A DNA stretch of 64,000 nt from Occallatibacter savannae (GCF_003131205.1 NZ_QFFY01000001.1:496001-560000); one strand, 5' to 3'; shown: positions 16,567-25,067, numbered from the stretch's first letter. Notes: generated by a model from the sequence alone, not told the origin. Program-made: numbers and translations.

Positions 16567-17354
16567 GCAGTTCGCCAGCCCCGCAATCATCGCCCGCATT
16601 TTCCCTAGCAGGCCGCCACGCCCTCGTCACCGGCGGAGCCAGCGGCATCGGCGAAGCCACCGTCAAAGAACTCGTGCGCGCCGGAGCCTTCGTCACCATC
16701 GCTGACATCAATCACACTGCAGCGAAATCTCTCGCGCAATCCATCGGATCATCCCAGGCCGTTCATCTCGACGTCACTGATACGCAATCCATCGCCGCCG
16801 CTGTCGCGCAACTAACCCGTCTCGATATCCTCGTCAACAACGCCGGCATCGGCCACGTCGGCTCCATCGAGCAAACCGAGCCCGACGACTTCGATCGTCT
16901 CCTCAACGTCAACGTCCGCGCCGTCTATCTCGTCACCCGCGCCTTCCTGCCCTTGCTCTTCGCGGCTGGCGCAGACAACAAGCCCGTAGGCACCATCGTC
17001 AACATCGCATCTGTCGCCGGCATCATCGGTATCAAGCAGCGCTTCGCTTACTGCACCACCAAAGGCGCCCTGGTCAACATGACCCGCCAGCTCGCCGTTG
17101 ACTATCCCAAAACGCTCCGCGTCAACGCCATCTGCCCCGGCACGGTCGAGACCCCCTTCGTCGAAGGCTACCTCGACAAATTCCATAAAGAGAACAAGGA
17201 AGAAGTCCGCGCCGAACTTCGCGCTCGCCAGCCCATCGGACGCCTCGGCCGCCCTGACGAAATCGCCTCCATGGTCCGCTATCTCGCCTCCAGCGAAGCC
17301 GCCTTCATCAACGGCTCCGTCTTCACCATCGACGGCGGCTGGACCGCCGCATGA
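16563..17354 (+). CDS. SDR-family dehydrogenase, 2-keto-3-deoxy-L-fuconate dehydrogenase-like
   Basis: Classical short-chain dehydrogenase, 263 aa: TGGASGIGEA (cofactor motif), NNAGIGHVG, NIASVAG with catalytic Ser, YCTTKGALV (YxxxK), and C-terminal GRLGRPDEIASMVRYLASSEAAFINGSVFTIDGGW. The acidic ADI at the end of strand 2 favours NAD over NADP. The insertion FVEGYLDKFHKENKEE resembles dehydrogenases of 2-keto-3-deoxy-L-fuconate. The next gene (FAH family) and the fucose permease gene fit the non-phosphorylating L-fucose route, though L-fucose dehydrogenase, lactonase and fuconate dehydratase are not in this window. Confidence 0.85.
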   Translation: MSSSPAPQSSPAFSLAGRHALVTGGASGIGEATVKELVRAGAFVTIADINHTAAKSLAQSIGSSQAVHLDVTDTQSIAAAVAQLTRLDILVNNAGIGHVGSIEQTEPDDFDRLLNVNVRAVYLVTRAFLPLLFAAGADNKPVGTIVNIASVAGIIGIKQRFAYCTTKGALVNMTRQLAVDYPKTLRVNAICPGTVETPFVEGYLDKFHKENKEEVRAELRARQPIGRLGRPDEIASMVRYLASSEAAFINGSVFTIDGGWTAA

Positions 17355-17410
17355 AACCCGCAAGGCGCCGCTGACTTGCCGCCCTTATCCCTGACTAAAT
17401 CGGAGATCCC

Positions 17411-18244
17411 GTGAAGCTCATCTCTTTTTCAATCGCCAACGGCCCCGTCCGCCCCGGCATTCTCTTTGACGACACGAAGACCGTCCTCGACCTCAGCCCC
17501 AACGGCTTCAAATCCACGCTCGAAGTTATCTCCAGCGGCACCGGCAACACCCTTGCCACATCGCGCCTCTCGCTCGAAGACGTTCGCCTTCACGCCCCGC
17601 TCAGCAATCCACCCCGCATCTTTGCCATCGGCCTAAACTATCGCGACCACGCCAAAGAGTCCGGTATGGAGATCCCCACCACTCCCGTCGTCTTCTTCAA
17701 GCTCGCCACTGCCATCATCGGCCCCGGCGACCCCATAGTGCTCCCCAAGAACTCCACCCAGCCCGACTACGAAGCCGAGTTCGCCTTCATCATCGGCAAG
17801 GGCGGCTTCCGTATCCCCGCCTCCGCCTGGCGCGATCACGTCTACGGCTACACCATCGTCAACGACGTCAGCGCCCGCGACGTTCAGTTCGCCACCACGC
17901 AGTGGTCCATGAGCAAGAACTTCCCCACCTTCTGCCCCCTCGGCCCCGCCATCGTCACCGCCGACGAAATCCCCGATCCGCACAACCTCCAGATCAGCCT
18001 CTCCATCGACGGCGAGCAACTCCAGAACTCCAACACCCGCGAGCTCGTCTTCAACATCCCGGCGCTCATCGAATACCTCTCGTCGATCACGCCGCTGCTA
18101 CCCGGCGACATCGTCTCCACCGGCACCCCTCCCGGCGTAGGCCTAGGCCGCAACCCCAAGCGCTGGCTAAAACCCGGCGAGACCGTCACCGTCACCATCG
18201 AAGGCCTCGGCTCGCTCACTAACCCAGTAGTGGCCGAGCAATAG
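17411..18244 (+). CDS. FAH-family hydrolase (2,4-diketo-3-deoxy-L-fuconate hydrolase-like)
   Basis: 277 aa fumarylacetoacetate hydrolase-fold enzyme. GLNYRDHAKESGM, metal site DYEAEFAFIIGKG, GYTIVNDVSARDVQ, and the C-terminal DIVSTGTPPGVGLGRNP are all typical. Following the SDR gene by 56 bp it would cleave the 2,4-diketo acid to pyruvate and lactate (or glycolate, depending on the sugar). Start: GTG at 17411 with GGAGATCCC just upstream. The activity of FAH proteins is hard to call; acylpyruvase or ureidoglycolate lyase are other options. Confidence 0.85.
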   Translation: MKLISFSIANGPVRPGILFDDTKTVLDLSPNGFKSTLEVISSGTGNTLATSRLSLEDVRLHAPLSNPPRIFAIGLNYRDHAKESGMEIPTTPVVFFKLATAIIGPGDPIVLPKNSTQPDYEAEFAFIIGKGGFRIPASAWRDHVYGYTIVNDVSARDVQFATTQWSMSKNFPTFCPLGPAIVTADEIPDPHNLQISLSIDGEQLQNSNTRELVFNIPALIEYLSSITPLLPGDIVSTGTPPGVGLGRNPKRWLKPGETVTVTIEGLGSLTNPVVAEQ

Positions 18245-18288
18245 TCAAATAGTCAGCGCGGCCGCATCGGCTGGCCAGCCCGCATGCC

Positions 18289-18345
18289 GCTAACTCGCTA
18301 ACTTGCTAAGTCGCGAACGCGACGCCAACTCGCTAAGAGAGTCAC
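18289..18345. repeat. Short-unit repeat CTAACTCG-like
   Basis: Variants of GCTAACTCG/GCTAACTTG/GCTAAGTCG occur five to six times between the FAH gene and the end of fucP. No gene in it. Similar low-complexity blocks occur at several intergenic sites. Confidence 0.5.
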
Positions 18346-18404
18346 AACACAGTCTGCACATCCGGCGGATGTGGAGCGCAAACACCACGGCCGCTACGTT
18401 CTCC

Positions 18405-19748
18405 TCACGCCCCCGCCAACCCCGGCTCCGCCTCAATCTCCTCGCGATCGGCCCCCGCTCCCAACCACGCATAGAGCGCCACTCCAACAAAGCACAACAC
18501 CGGAACCGCGTACGACACCGCCACACTCGACAGATCCGCCACGCGTCCCATCAGCGGCGGAATCGCTGCTCCCCCCACAATCGACATCACGATAATCGCG
18601 CCGCCCGTCTTCGTGTGTGTACCCAATCCCTTTACCCCAAGCGCAAAAATCGTCGGATACATCGTCGACATGAAGAAGCTCGTCGCCACCAGGCAGTAAA
18701 CGCCGACCCAACCCGGCCGCAGCACCGCCACTCCACACACCACAGCATTGATCACTGCATAGACGGCCAGCAGCTGCGAAGCACGCACATACCGCAGCAG
18801 CCACGTCGAAAAGAAACGCCCCGCCGTAAACGCCACCAGCGCCGCCGTCAGCAGATAGCCCGCCTTTCGCTCACCCAGCCCGGTGTACGTCTGCACATAC
18901 GGGATCTGCCAGCTCCACGCCCCCACCTGCGCGCCCACATACAAAAACTGCGCCACCACTGCGAACACGAAGTGCTTGCGCTTCCACAGCGGCTTCGACG
19001 TGTCATGCTCGAGCGTGTCCCGCGAGTAGTCCATCCCTGTATGCGGAAATGGCGTTCGCGCAATCAGCAGCGCCCACAGCAGCACCAGCGATCCCAGGAC
19101 CAAATAAGGCGTCACCACCCGCAGCGTCTCCGATTTCAAATACGCCTGATACGTCCCGGCCGCCTGCAGCGCCGCCACCTGATCCGGTTTCAGTTCAATT
19201 CCCGAGAAGATAAACCTGCTCCCAATCAGTACCGCTGTGATGCTGCCCAACGGATTGAACGACTGCGAAAAGTTCACCCTCTGCGCAGCCGACTCCGGGT
19301 CGCCAATCTGAATGATGAACGGACTCGCTCCCGTCTCCAAAAACGCCAGCCCGCTCGCAATCACAAACAACGCCGTCAGAAAGAACCAGTACTGCCCCAC
19401 ATGCGCTGCCGGATAAAACAAGATGCATCCAGCTCCATACAAGCAAAGCCCAATCACAATACCTGTCTTGTATCCAGCCCTCCGCATAATCACGCCGGCC
19501 GGATACGCCAGGAAAAAATACCCGAGATAAAACGCAAACTGCACCAGCCCCGCCTGCAGCCGGTTAATCTCGAACGATTTCATGAACTGGCGAATCAGGA
19601 TGTCATTGAAGTTGTTCGGAACCGCCCAAAGAAAGAAGAGCGCCGTCACCAGCACAAACGGCAACATGCGATCGCGCGGCACCAGCGGCGCATCATGATC
19701 TTTCCTCGAACCAGCCGCACTCACCACCGGAGTCGCATTGAAAGGCAT
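18405..19748 (-). CDS. fucP: L-fucose:H+ symporter-type MFS permease
   Basis: 447 aa major facilitator with about 12 TM helices. The N-terminal FFLWAVPNNFNDILIRQFMKSF contains the proton-coupled Asp of FucP (NNxND), and GLAFLETGASPFI contains the Glu equivalent to E135 of E. coli FucP. AYPAGVIMRRAGYKTGI is the MFS motif A region. It would import L-fucose or another hexose by H+ symport. It is convergent with the FAH gene, and the L-fucuronate-type enzymes upstream fit this substrate; glucose/galactose-type permeases of the same family (GluP) are an alternative. Confidence 0.9.
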   Translation of the reverse strand: MPFNATPVVSAAGSRKDHDAPLVPRDRMLPFVLVTALFFLWAVPNNFNDILIRQFMKSFEINRLQAGLVQFAFYLGYFFLAYPAGVIMRRAGYKTGIVIGLCLYGAGCILFYPAAHVGQYWFFLTALFVIASGLAFLETGASPFIIQIGDPESAAQRVNFSQSFNPLGSITAVLIGSRFIFSGIELKPDQVAALQAAGTYQAYLKSETLRVVTPYLVLGSLVLLWALLIARTPFPHTGMDYSRDTLEHDTSKPLWKRKHFVFAVVAQFLYVGAQVGAWSWQIPYVQTYTGLGERKAGYLLTAALVAFTAGRFFSTWLLRYVRASQLLAVYAVINAVVCGVAVLRPGWVGVYCLVATSFFMSTMYPTIFALGVKGLGTHTKTGGAIIVMSIVGGAAIPPLMGRVADLSSVAVSYAVPVLCFVGVALYAWLGAGADREEIEAEPGLAGA

Positions 19749-19882
19749 CCTTCCTCCCTAGGCACAATTCGATCTTCACTTCACCGCACGCGCAATCACG
19801 CGCGATCCATCCGCCCAGTTCTACCGAATGTCGTTTGCCTCTGGCAAATCGCGCTCCGACCCAATCCAAGTCGCTTCGCACG

Positions 19883-19930
19883 AGCTAACGGCTAAAAGCT
19901 AATAGCTAATAGCTGACGGCTATCAGCTGT
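19883..19930. repeat. AGCTAAT/AGCTAAA tandem repeat
   Basis: GAGCTAACGG, then CTAAAAGCTAATAGCTAATAGCT and further variants; self-complementary units built on TAGCTA. The same motif recurs at 41470-41500 and 41598-41632. Confidence 0.6.
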
Positions 19931-19949
19931 GCTCTACACTGAACAAGTC

Positions 19950-21533
19950 ATGGAACTCACCGGACTCTCCTTCATCGGCTCCGAACGCGGCACTCGCAAC
20001 GGCTCCAGCTTTCAGGCCTTCTCTCCCACTACTGGCGAACCCATCCAGCCGGTCTTCCGCTCCGCCACGCTCGATGAACTCGACCGCGCCGCCAACCTCG
20101 CCGCCGAAGCGTTTAACGCTTACTCGCAGATTTCTGGCAAAGCCCGCGCCGCGTACCTCCGCCGCATCGCAGCTGGCTTCGAGTCCCACCGCGACGAACT
20201 CGCCAATCGTGCCCACCTCGAAACAGCCCTTCCGCTCCCCCGACTCACCGGGGAAGTCACCCGCACCGCCAACCAATTCCGCCTATTCGCCACCGTGGTC
20301 GAAGACGGCTCATGGGTGCAGGCACGGATTGATCCCGCTCTCCCGGACCGCCAGCCTCTTCCCCGCCCGGACCTCCGCGCCATGCTTCGCCCTCTCGGCC
20401 CCGTCGCCGTCTTCGGAGCTAGCAACTTCCCGCTCGCCTTCTCCGTCGGTGGCGGAGACACCGCTTCCGCCCTCGCGGCCGGATGTCCCGTCATCGTCAA
20501 AGCCCATCCCGCGCATCCAGGCACCAGCGAGATCGCCGGCCGCATTATCTCCGAAGCCGTCTCCGCCGAATCTCTCCCTGCTGGAACCTTCTCCATGCTC
20601 TTCGACGCAGGCACTGAAATCGGCACCGCTCTCGTCACGCATCCCGCCATCCGCGCCGTCGCGTTCACCGGATCTCTACGCGCCGGTCGCGCTCTCATGG
20701 ACGCCGCCTCCTCGCGCCCCGAACCGATCCCCTGCTTTACCGAGATGTCCAGCGGCAATCCGCTCTTCATCCTTCCCGGCGCGCTTCGCAAGGGCCCCGC
20801 TGCTCTCGCGCAGGGTCTCTTCGGATCGTTCACCCTCGGCTCGGGCCAGTTCTGCACTAAGCCCGGAGTGATTTTTCTCGCCGAATCCCCGCAGGCCCTC
20901 AAATTCCGCGAAGAGCTTCAGCTCCTTGTACAGCAGTCGCAACCTTTTACGCTCCTCACCGGCGGCATCGCCCGCGAATACGACCGCGCCTCCATCGCTC
21001 GCGCTGCACGCGTCTCTGCCGTCGAATCCCCATCACCCGCAGACCACGAAGACAGCACTGCACCCTTTCACGCGCGAGCCCGCCTCTTCACCACCACTCT
21101 CGACGACCTTGTCTCCCACCCTGAACTTGCCGACGAAATTTTCGGTCCCGACACCCTCGTCGTCCGCTGCGGAGAGCCGAAAGATTACCTCGCCGCCGCC
21201 CGCTCCCTCAGCGGCCATCTCACCGCTACCATCTTCGGCGACGAAGACGACCTCGCGGCCAATCAGGAACTCATCCAGGTTCTCGAGCAGAAAGCCGGCC
21301 GCCTCATCTTCAACGCCTTCCCCACAGGAGTCGAAGTCACACACGCCATGGTCCACGGCGGCCCGTATCCCGCCACCTCCGACCCGCGCTTCACTTCGGT
21401 GGGCAGCCTGGCCATCTATCGCTTCGCCCGCCCAGTCTGCTTCCAGAACTTCCCGGACGCAGCGCTTCGACCCGAACTGCGGGAGTCAAACCCTCTCGGG
21501 ATCCGCCGCCTCCGCGACGGCAGACCTGAATAA
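19950..21533 (+). CDS. 2,5-dioxovalerate (alpha-ketoglutaric semialdehyde) dehydrogenase
   Basis: NAD(P)-dependent aldehyde dehydrogenase oxidising alpha-ketoglutaric semialdehyde to 2-oxoglutarate, the last step of non-phosphorylating pentose and hexarate pathways. FGASNFPLAFSVGGGDTASALAAGCPVIVKAHPAHPGTSE is a hallmark of this subfamily (type III KGSADH). The catalytic Glu is in CFTEMSSGNPLFI and the nucleophilic Cys in GSGQFCTKPGVI. About 527 aa. ATG at 19950 (MELTGLSFIG) matches family N-termini; an in-frame GTG at 19929 is within the tandem repeat. It fits with the KDA-dehydratase-like gene at 12703. Confidence 0.92.
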   Translation: MELTGLSFIGSERGTRNGSSFQAFSPTTGEPIQPVFRSATLDELDRAANLAAEAFNAYSQISGKARAAYLRRIAAGFESHRDELANRAHLETALPLPRLTGEVTRTANQFRLFATVVEDGSWVQARIDPALPDRQPLPRPDLRAMLRPLGPVAVFGASNFPLAFSVGGGDTASALAAGCPVIVKAHPAHPGTSEIAGRIISEAVSAESLPAGTFSMLFDAGTEIGTALVTHPAIRAVAFTGSLRAGRALMDAASSRPEPIPCFTEMSSGNPLFILPGALRKGPAALAQGLFGSFTLGSGQFCTKPGVIFLAESPQALKFREELQLLVQQSQPFTLLTGGIAREYDRASIARAARVSAVESPSPADHEDSTAPFHARARLFTTTLDDLVSHPELADEIFGPDTLVVRCGEPKDYLAAARSLSGHLTATIFGDEDDLAANQELIQVLEQKAGRLIFNAFPTGVEVTHAMVHGGPYPATSDPRFTSVGSLAIYRFARPVCFQNFPDAALRPELRESNPLGIRRLRDGRPE

Positions 21534-21544
21534 GAACTCTGTGG

Positions 21545-21568
21545 TAGACTAGACCAAGTCAGACCAAG
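21545..21568 (+). promoter_or_regulatory. Putative vapBC promoter with direct-repeat operator
   Basis: TAGACT at 21545-21550 could be a -10 box; no clear -35. Immediately downstream AGACCAAG is repeated twice with a 2-bp spacer (21551-21558 and 21561-21568). Autorepression by antitoxin or antitoxin-toxin complex is usual for this class of system, so these repeats are an operator candidate. Confidence 0.5.
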
Positions 21569-21580
21569 CGAACTTTACCT

Positions 21581-21823
21581 ATGCCTACTGTCAACGTTTA
21601 TGAAGCAAAAACGCGCTTATCCCAGCTGATTGATACTGCTGCTTCGGGATCTGATGTCATCATTGCCCGCAACGGCAAACCCGTCGCTCGATTGACAAGC
21701 CTGGAGGGATACTCAAAGCCTTGTTATCGTCTCGGACTGCTCAAGACGGAAAACGGCTGGCTCGCAGACGACTTTGATGCCTCACTCCCTGCGAATATCC
21801 TGGCTGAATTCGAAGGCGAGTGA
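21581..21823 (+). CDS. vapB: Phd/YefM-type antitoxin
   Basis: 80 aa antitoxin. The N-terminal DNA-binding part, VNVYEAKTRLSQLIDTAASGSDVIIARNGKPVARL, is the standard Phd/YefM fold; the C-terminal tail (DDFDASLPANILAEFEGE) would wrap around the toxin. Its stop overlaps the toxin ATG. Base composition is less GC-rich than in neighbouring genes, consistent with acquisition by transfer. It would neutralise the PIN toxin and repress its own promoter. Confidence 0.92.
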   Translation: MPTVNVYEAKTRLSQLIDTAASGSDVIIARNGKPVARLTSLEGYSKPCYRLGLLKTENGWLADDFDASLPANILAEFEGE

Positions 21824-22200
21824 TGCGGCTGTTGCTAGATACACACGTGTTTTATTGGTCGCTTTACGACCCTGACAGGCTACCTCAAAACGTACTCGAA
21901 ACTATCATGAGCGCCGAAGCGGTATTCGTCTCCGCCGCTTCCATCTGGGAAGCGGCCATCAAAGTGCGTCTCGGCAAGATGAGAGGTGACCCACTGGCCC
22001 TGGCAGGCCATATAAGCGAGTCCGGGTTTACTGAACTGCCCATCTGGTCGAGACATGCAAAGCTGGTGGCAACGCTCCCGATGCATCACTCCGATCCTTT
22101 TGACAGGCTCCTAGTAGCGCAGGCAATGACTGAGCCGCTACACCTGCTGACCGCGGATGCAAAACTGAAGCCATACAGCGATCTCGTCATCTGCTTCTAG
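21823..22200 (+). CDS. vapC: PIN-domain toxin VapC
   Basis: 125 aa ribonuclease toxin of the type II system. PIN acidic residues are visible in LLLDTHVFYW (first Asp), in SIWEAAIK (Glu), in DPFDRLLVAQA (Asp) and in LLTADAKL (last Asp). The ATG overlaps the antitoxin stop; a GTG one codon earlier is possible. This type targets RNA (often tRNA or rRNA), target here unknown. Overlaps the convergent hypothetical gene by 14 bp. Confidence 0.92.
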   Translation: MRLLLDTHVFYWSLYDPDRLPQNVLETIMSAEAVFVSAASIWEAAIKVRLGKMRGDPLALAGHISESGFTELPIWSRHAKLVATLPMHHSDPFDRLLVAQAMTEPLHLLTADAKLKPYSDLVICF

Positions 22201-22513
22201 TCTTCTCCTCCGTCACTCCGGAAACTTCTGACAACAGACCGCAAACGAGCGCTTTCCACTCCTCTTCAGGTGCCAACCGAAAGTAGGTCCGCCCGCCGCG
22301 CGCGTACCAGTACTCGGCATTCCCGTTTGCGCCCTCCTTGCGGTGCAGATACGCATGCACCGCCATGCCCTCCTTCGTCTCAAGCTCATCCACAAGGCCG
22401 TGAGCCCGCGACCAGTCCCCCTTCGCGTCCCACCACAGCGCAGCTGCCGGAGCCCCCAGGCCAGCCGGTGCTGAATTCCCTTTCAGAGACTGCATGAACT
22501 CCTGCACATTCAT
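22187..22513 (-). CDS. Conserved-looking small hypothetical protein
   Basis: 108 aa soluble protein. MNVQEFMQSLKGNSAPAGLGAPAAALWWDAKGDWSRAHGLVDELETKEGMAVHAYLHRKEG and an aromatic-rich AEYWYARGG segment give a compact alpha/beta pattern. No signal peptide or known motif. I start at the ATG at 22513 because the upstream extension (starting GTG) is Arg-rich and unlike a protein N-terminus. It is convergent with vapC. I remember similar proteins in acidobacterial genomes without assigned function, so this is a family-level impression only. Confidence 0.75.
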   Translation of the reverse strand: MNVQEFMQSLKGNSAPAGLGAPAAALWWDAKGDWSRAHGLVDELETKEGMAVHAYLHRKEGANGNAEYWYARGGRTYFRLAPEEEWKALVCGLLSEVSGVTEEKTRSR

Positions 22514-22718
22514 GCTTTTCCACCTCCGCAACCCACCTGCACATCTCCTCAGTGCGTGACCCAAATCACATCCGCGGGCGCCAACCACGGATAAGAATAG
22601 TCACATATCTGGCTGTCATAAAGGAAGTTCCGAGGGGTCGATAGGGGCGTTAAAAAGACCGACTCGGGGAGGTCGGGACCATGTTCTTGAACCCTTTGCG
22701 ATCAATCCCTCCAGCTAT

Positions 22719-22769
22719 TTGCGATTCCGACCAAATCGGTCGTATACTGAACTCAGACCAATCTGGTCG
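22719..22769 (+). promoter_or_regulatory. feoAB promoter with two inverted-repeat operators
   Basis: -35 TTGCGA (22719-22724), 18-bp spacer, -10 TATACT (22743-22748). The spacer carries CGACC-aaatc-GGTCG (22728-22742), a perfect 5-bp inverted repeat. A near copy, GACC-aatct-GGTC (22756-22768), lies over the expected transcription start. The placement points to repression, plausibly by an iron-responsive regulator (Fur, Rrf2/RirA or DtxR-like); the sequence does not decide which. Confidence 0.75.
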
Positions 22770-22815
22770 TAGTTTTCGAGTGCTGCCCTTCGGGCGGTGC
22801 CAAGGAGTTCGGCAG

Positions 22816-23148
22816 GTGAGTGTGCTCACGGATCTGCGCATCGGCGAAACAGCCACCCTGATTGCGCTCGATCTCCCCGATTCAGTCCAAAACTTCTTAA
22901 TGCACATGGGCTTCGTTCCTGACGCTCAGGTCACCGCCCTTCGCAAAGCTCCAGCCGGGGACCCTACGGTATACGCGATCGACGGCATGGAGATCGCACT
23001 CCGCCGCGAGACAGCCCAGTCCATCCGCGTTCGTAGCAACACCGAGACCGCAACAGGCGCAGTTGCTGCCGAGTTGAGCAAGATCGCGGCGAACACCCGC
23101 GCCGAAGCGCAAACCGAGATTCACGAATTCGCAGGTGCCACCAGATGA
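22816..23148 (+). CDS. feoA: FeoA-domain ferrous iron transport protein A
   Basis: 110 aa SH3-like FeoA protein. LTDLRIGETATLIALDLPDSVQNFLMHMGFVPDAQVTALRKAPAGDPTVYAIDGMEIALRRETAQSIRV matches the fold; a Glu/Ala-rich tail (AAELSKIAANTRAEAQTEIHEF) follows, longer than in minimal FeoA. GTG at 22816 has AGGAG eight bases upstream, and this start excludes the promoter region from the protein. It acts with FeoB in Fe(II) uptake at the inner membrane. Its stop overlaps feoB (4 bp). Confidence 0.9.
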   Translation: MSVLTDLRIGETATLIALDLPDSVQNFLMHMGFVPDAQVTALRKAPAGDPTVYAIDGMEIALRRETAQSIRVRSNTETATGAVAAELSKIAANTRAEAQTEIHEFAGATR

Positions 23149-25067
23149 ACGCCTGCTGTGAGACGCCGGCGTTTGAGCCACCTCAGGCACCGCGCTCCGG
23201 AGGGCTCAGCACCGTCGTCCTCATTGGACCACCCAACTCCGGCAAATCCACCCTATTCAATCGCCTCACCGGCTTGCGCCAGAAGGTCGCCAACTACCCG
23301 GGCGTAACCGTAGAGCAGCGCATGGGTTTGATGTCCGGCGTAGGCCGCGACGACCTCACGCTTATCGATCTTCCGGGCGTCTATTCGCTCACTCCCTACT
23401 CCGAAGACGCGCGCGTCTCCGTCGACGTGCTCAAGGGCAAGATGCCCGGCACTCCCAAGCCCGACGCGGTCCTGCTCGTTCTCGATTCCCTGCACCTCAC
23501 GCGGCAGCTCATGCTCGCCGCGCCAGTCCTCGCCCTGGGACTTCCCACGCTCATCCTCCTCAACATGAGCGACGTCATGGAGTCGCGCGGCGGCAAGATT
23601 GACACCCTGAAGCTCGCCAAGGAACTCGGCGCGCCCGTAGCCCAGATCAGCGCTGTCCACGGATCCGGTCTCGACGCCGTTCCCCTGTTTCTCAACCAGT
23701 GCGCTCTGCCACCCGCCGCAAAGAAAGCGGAGCAGCTTCTCACCCTGCCCGTGCTCGGCAACGCCGCCAGCACGCATCGCTGGGCCGCGCAGGTCAGCCG
23801 TCGAACCGGCTACAAGGCTCCGCTCTCAGCCGAGAACAGCCGCAAGCTCGACAGCATTCTTCTCCATCGCATCTGGGGACCGCTGCTCTTCCTGGCCGTC
23901 GTCATCGGTGTCTTCGAAGTTGTCTTCTCCATCGGCCAGCCTCTCAGCGATGGTTTCGGCGACGTCCTCGCCAAGATGGGTGCGCTCGTCAGGCCGCTGC
24001 TCCCCGCGGGCTGGTTGCAGTCGCTCGTCATCGATGGCGCATGGAAGGGCATCTCTTCCGTCCTCGTCTTTCTGCCGCAGATACTCCTTCTCTTCCTCTT
24101 CATCGGAATCCTCGAAGATTCCGGCTATCTCGCCCGCGCCGCTCTTATCGCCGATCGCGTCATGCGCACCACCGGCCTCAACGGCAAAGCCTTCATCCCT
24201 CTCCTCTCGGCTTACGCCTGCGCCGTTCCAGCCATCATGGCCACGCGCACCATCGAGAACAAGCGCGACCGCTTCGCTACCATCCTTGTCACACCGTTCA
24301 TGACCTGCTCGGCCAGGCTGCCCGTCTACATGTTGCTAATCGCAGCGTTCATTCCGGCCAAAACATTCCTTCATGGGTTTCTTGGCCTTCAGACGATCGT
24401 CATGCTCGGCCTCTATCTCGCCGGCTTCGTCGCAGCCATGACAACAGCATGGCTGCTGAAGAGCTCGATCCTTAAATCCAGCGAAGCTCCCTTCATCCTG
24501 GAGCTGCCGCAGTACCGCATGCCCACTCTGCGCTCTCTTGGCATGCGCCTCGTCGATCGCGCCAAGGTCTTCATGCGCCAGGCCGGAACCGTCATCCTCT
24601 CCGTCACGCTCGGCTTGTGGCTGCTAGCCCATATTCCTCCGGTTCCAGGCCCGGGCGGCCATTACACCGCGCCCGAACTCGCCGACAGCGTCATCGGCAA
24701 AATGGGCCACTTCATCGAACCTGCGATTGCTCCTCTCGGTTTCAACTGGAAGGTCGGCATCGGGCTCATCTCCAGTGTCCTCGCCCGCGAAGTCATGGTC
24801 TCCACCATGGGCACGCTCTACGGCGCAGACCCTGAGACCCAGACCATGCACCTGCAGAACGCCTTGCACACCGACATGACTCTCGGCGGTGCAGTCGCGC
24901 TCATGATCTTCTTTGCCTTCGCCATGCAATGCACCTCCACCATGGCGGTCGTGCGGCGCGAAACAAACAGTTGGAAGTGGCCCGCGGTGCAGTTCGCCTG
25001 GATGCTCACCCTTGCTTGGACCGGGGCCTTCGCCGTCAATCACATCATCACCGCGCTGTTCGGCTAA
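23145..25067 (+). CDS. feoB: Ferrous iron transport GTPase FeoB
   Basis: 640 aa inner-membrane Fe(II) transporter with N-terminal G domain: G1 GPPNSGKST (28-36), G2 GVTVEQ, G3 DLPGVYS (75 on), and a NMSD G4-like motif. The C-terminal half has about eight TM helices with two Gate-type repeats (GYLARAALIADRVM, RMPTLRSLGMRLVDRAKVFMRQAG). Shorter than the E. coli protein (no long C-terminal cytosolic tail, no FeoC nearby). The N-terminus starts with NACCETP, a possible metal site. Translationally coupled to feoA. Confidence 0.95.
   Translation: MNACCETPAFEPPQAPRSGGLSTVVLIGPPNSGKSTLFNRLTGLRQKVANYPGVTVEQRMGLMSGVGRDDLTLIDLPGVYSLTPYSEDARVSVDVLKGKMPGTPKPDAVLLVLDSLHLTRQLMLAAPVLALGLPTLILLNMSDVMESRGGKIDTLKLAKELGAPVAQISAVHGSGLDAVPLFLNQCALPPAAKKAEQLLTLPVLGNAASTHRWAAQVSRRTGYKAPLSAENSRKLDSILLHRIWGPLLFLAVVIGVFEVVFSIGQPLSDGFGDVLAKMGALVRPLLPAGWLQSLVIDGAWKGISSVLVFLPQILLLFLFIGILEDSGYLARAALIADRVMRTTGLNGKAFIPLLSAYACAVPAIMATRTIENKRDRFATILVTPFMTCSARLPVYMLLIAAFIPAKTFLHGFLGLQTIVMLGLYLAGFVAAMTTAWLLKSSILKSSEAPFILELPQYRMPTLRSLGMRLVDRAKVFMRQAGTVILSVTLGLWLLAHIPPVPGPGGHYTAPELADSVIGKMGHFIEPAIAPLGFNWKVGIGLISSVLAREVMVSTMGTLYGADPETQTMHLQNALHTDMTLGGAVALMIFFAFAMQCTSTMAVVRRETNSWKWPAVQFAWMLTLAWTGAFAVNHIITALFG

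Noticed and set aside
18303..19895. Long open frame (530 codons) antisense to fucP
   Set aside because: The product is rich in Arg/His/Gln without domain features and lies opposite a well-supported MFS gene; it is a by-product of GC-rich codon use.
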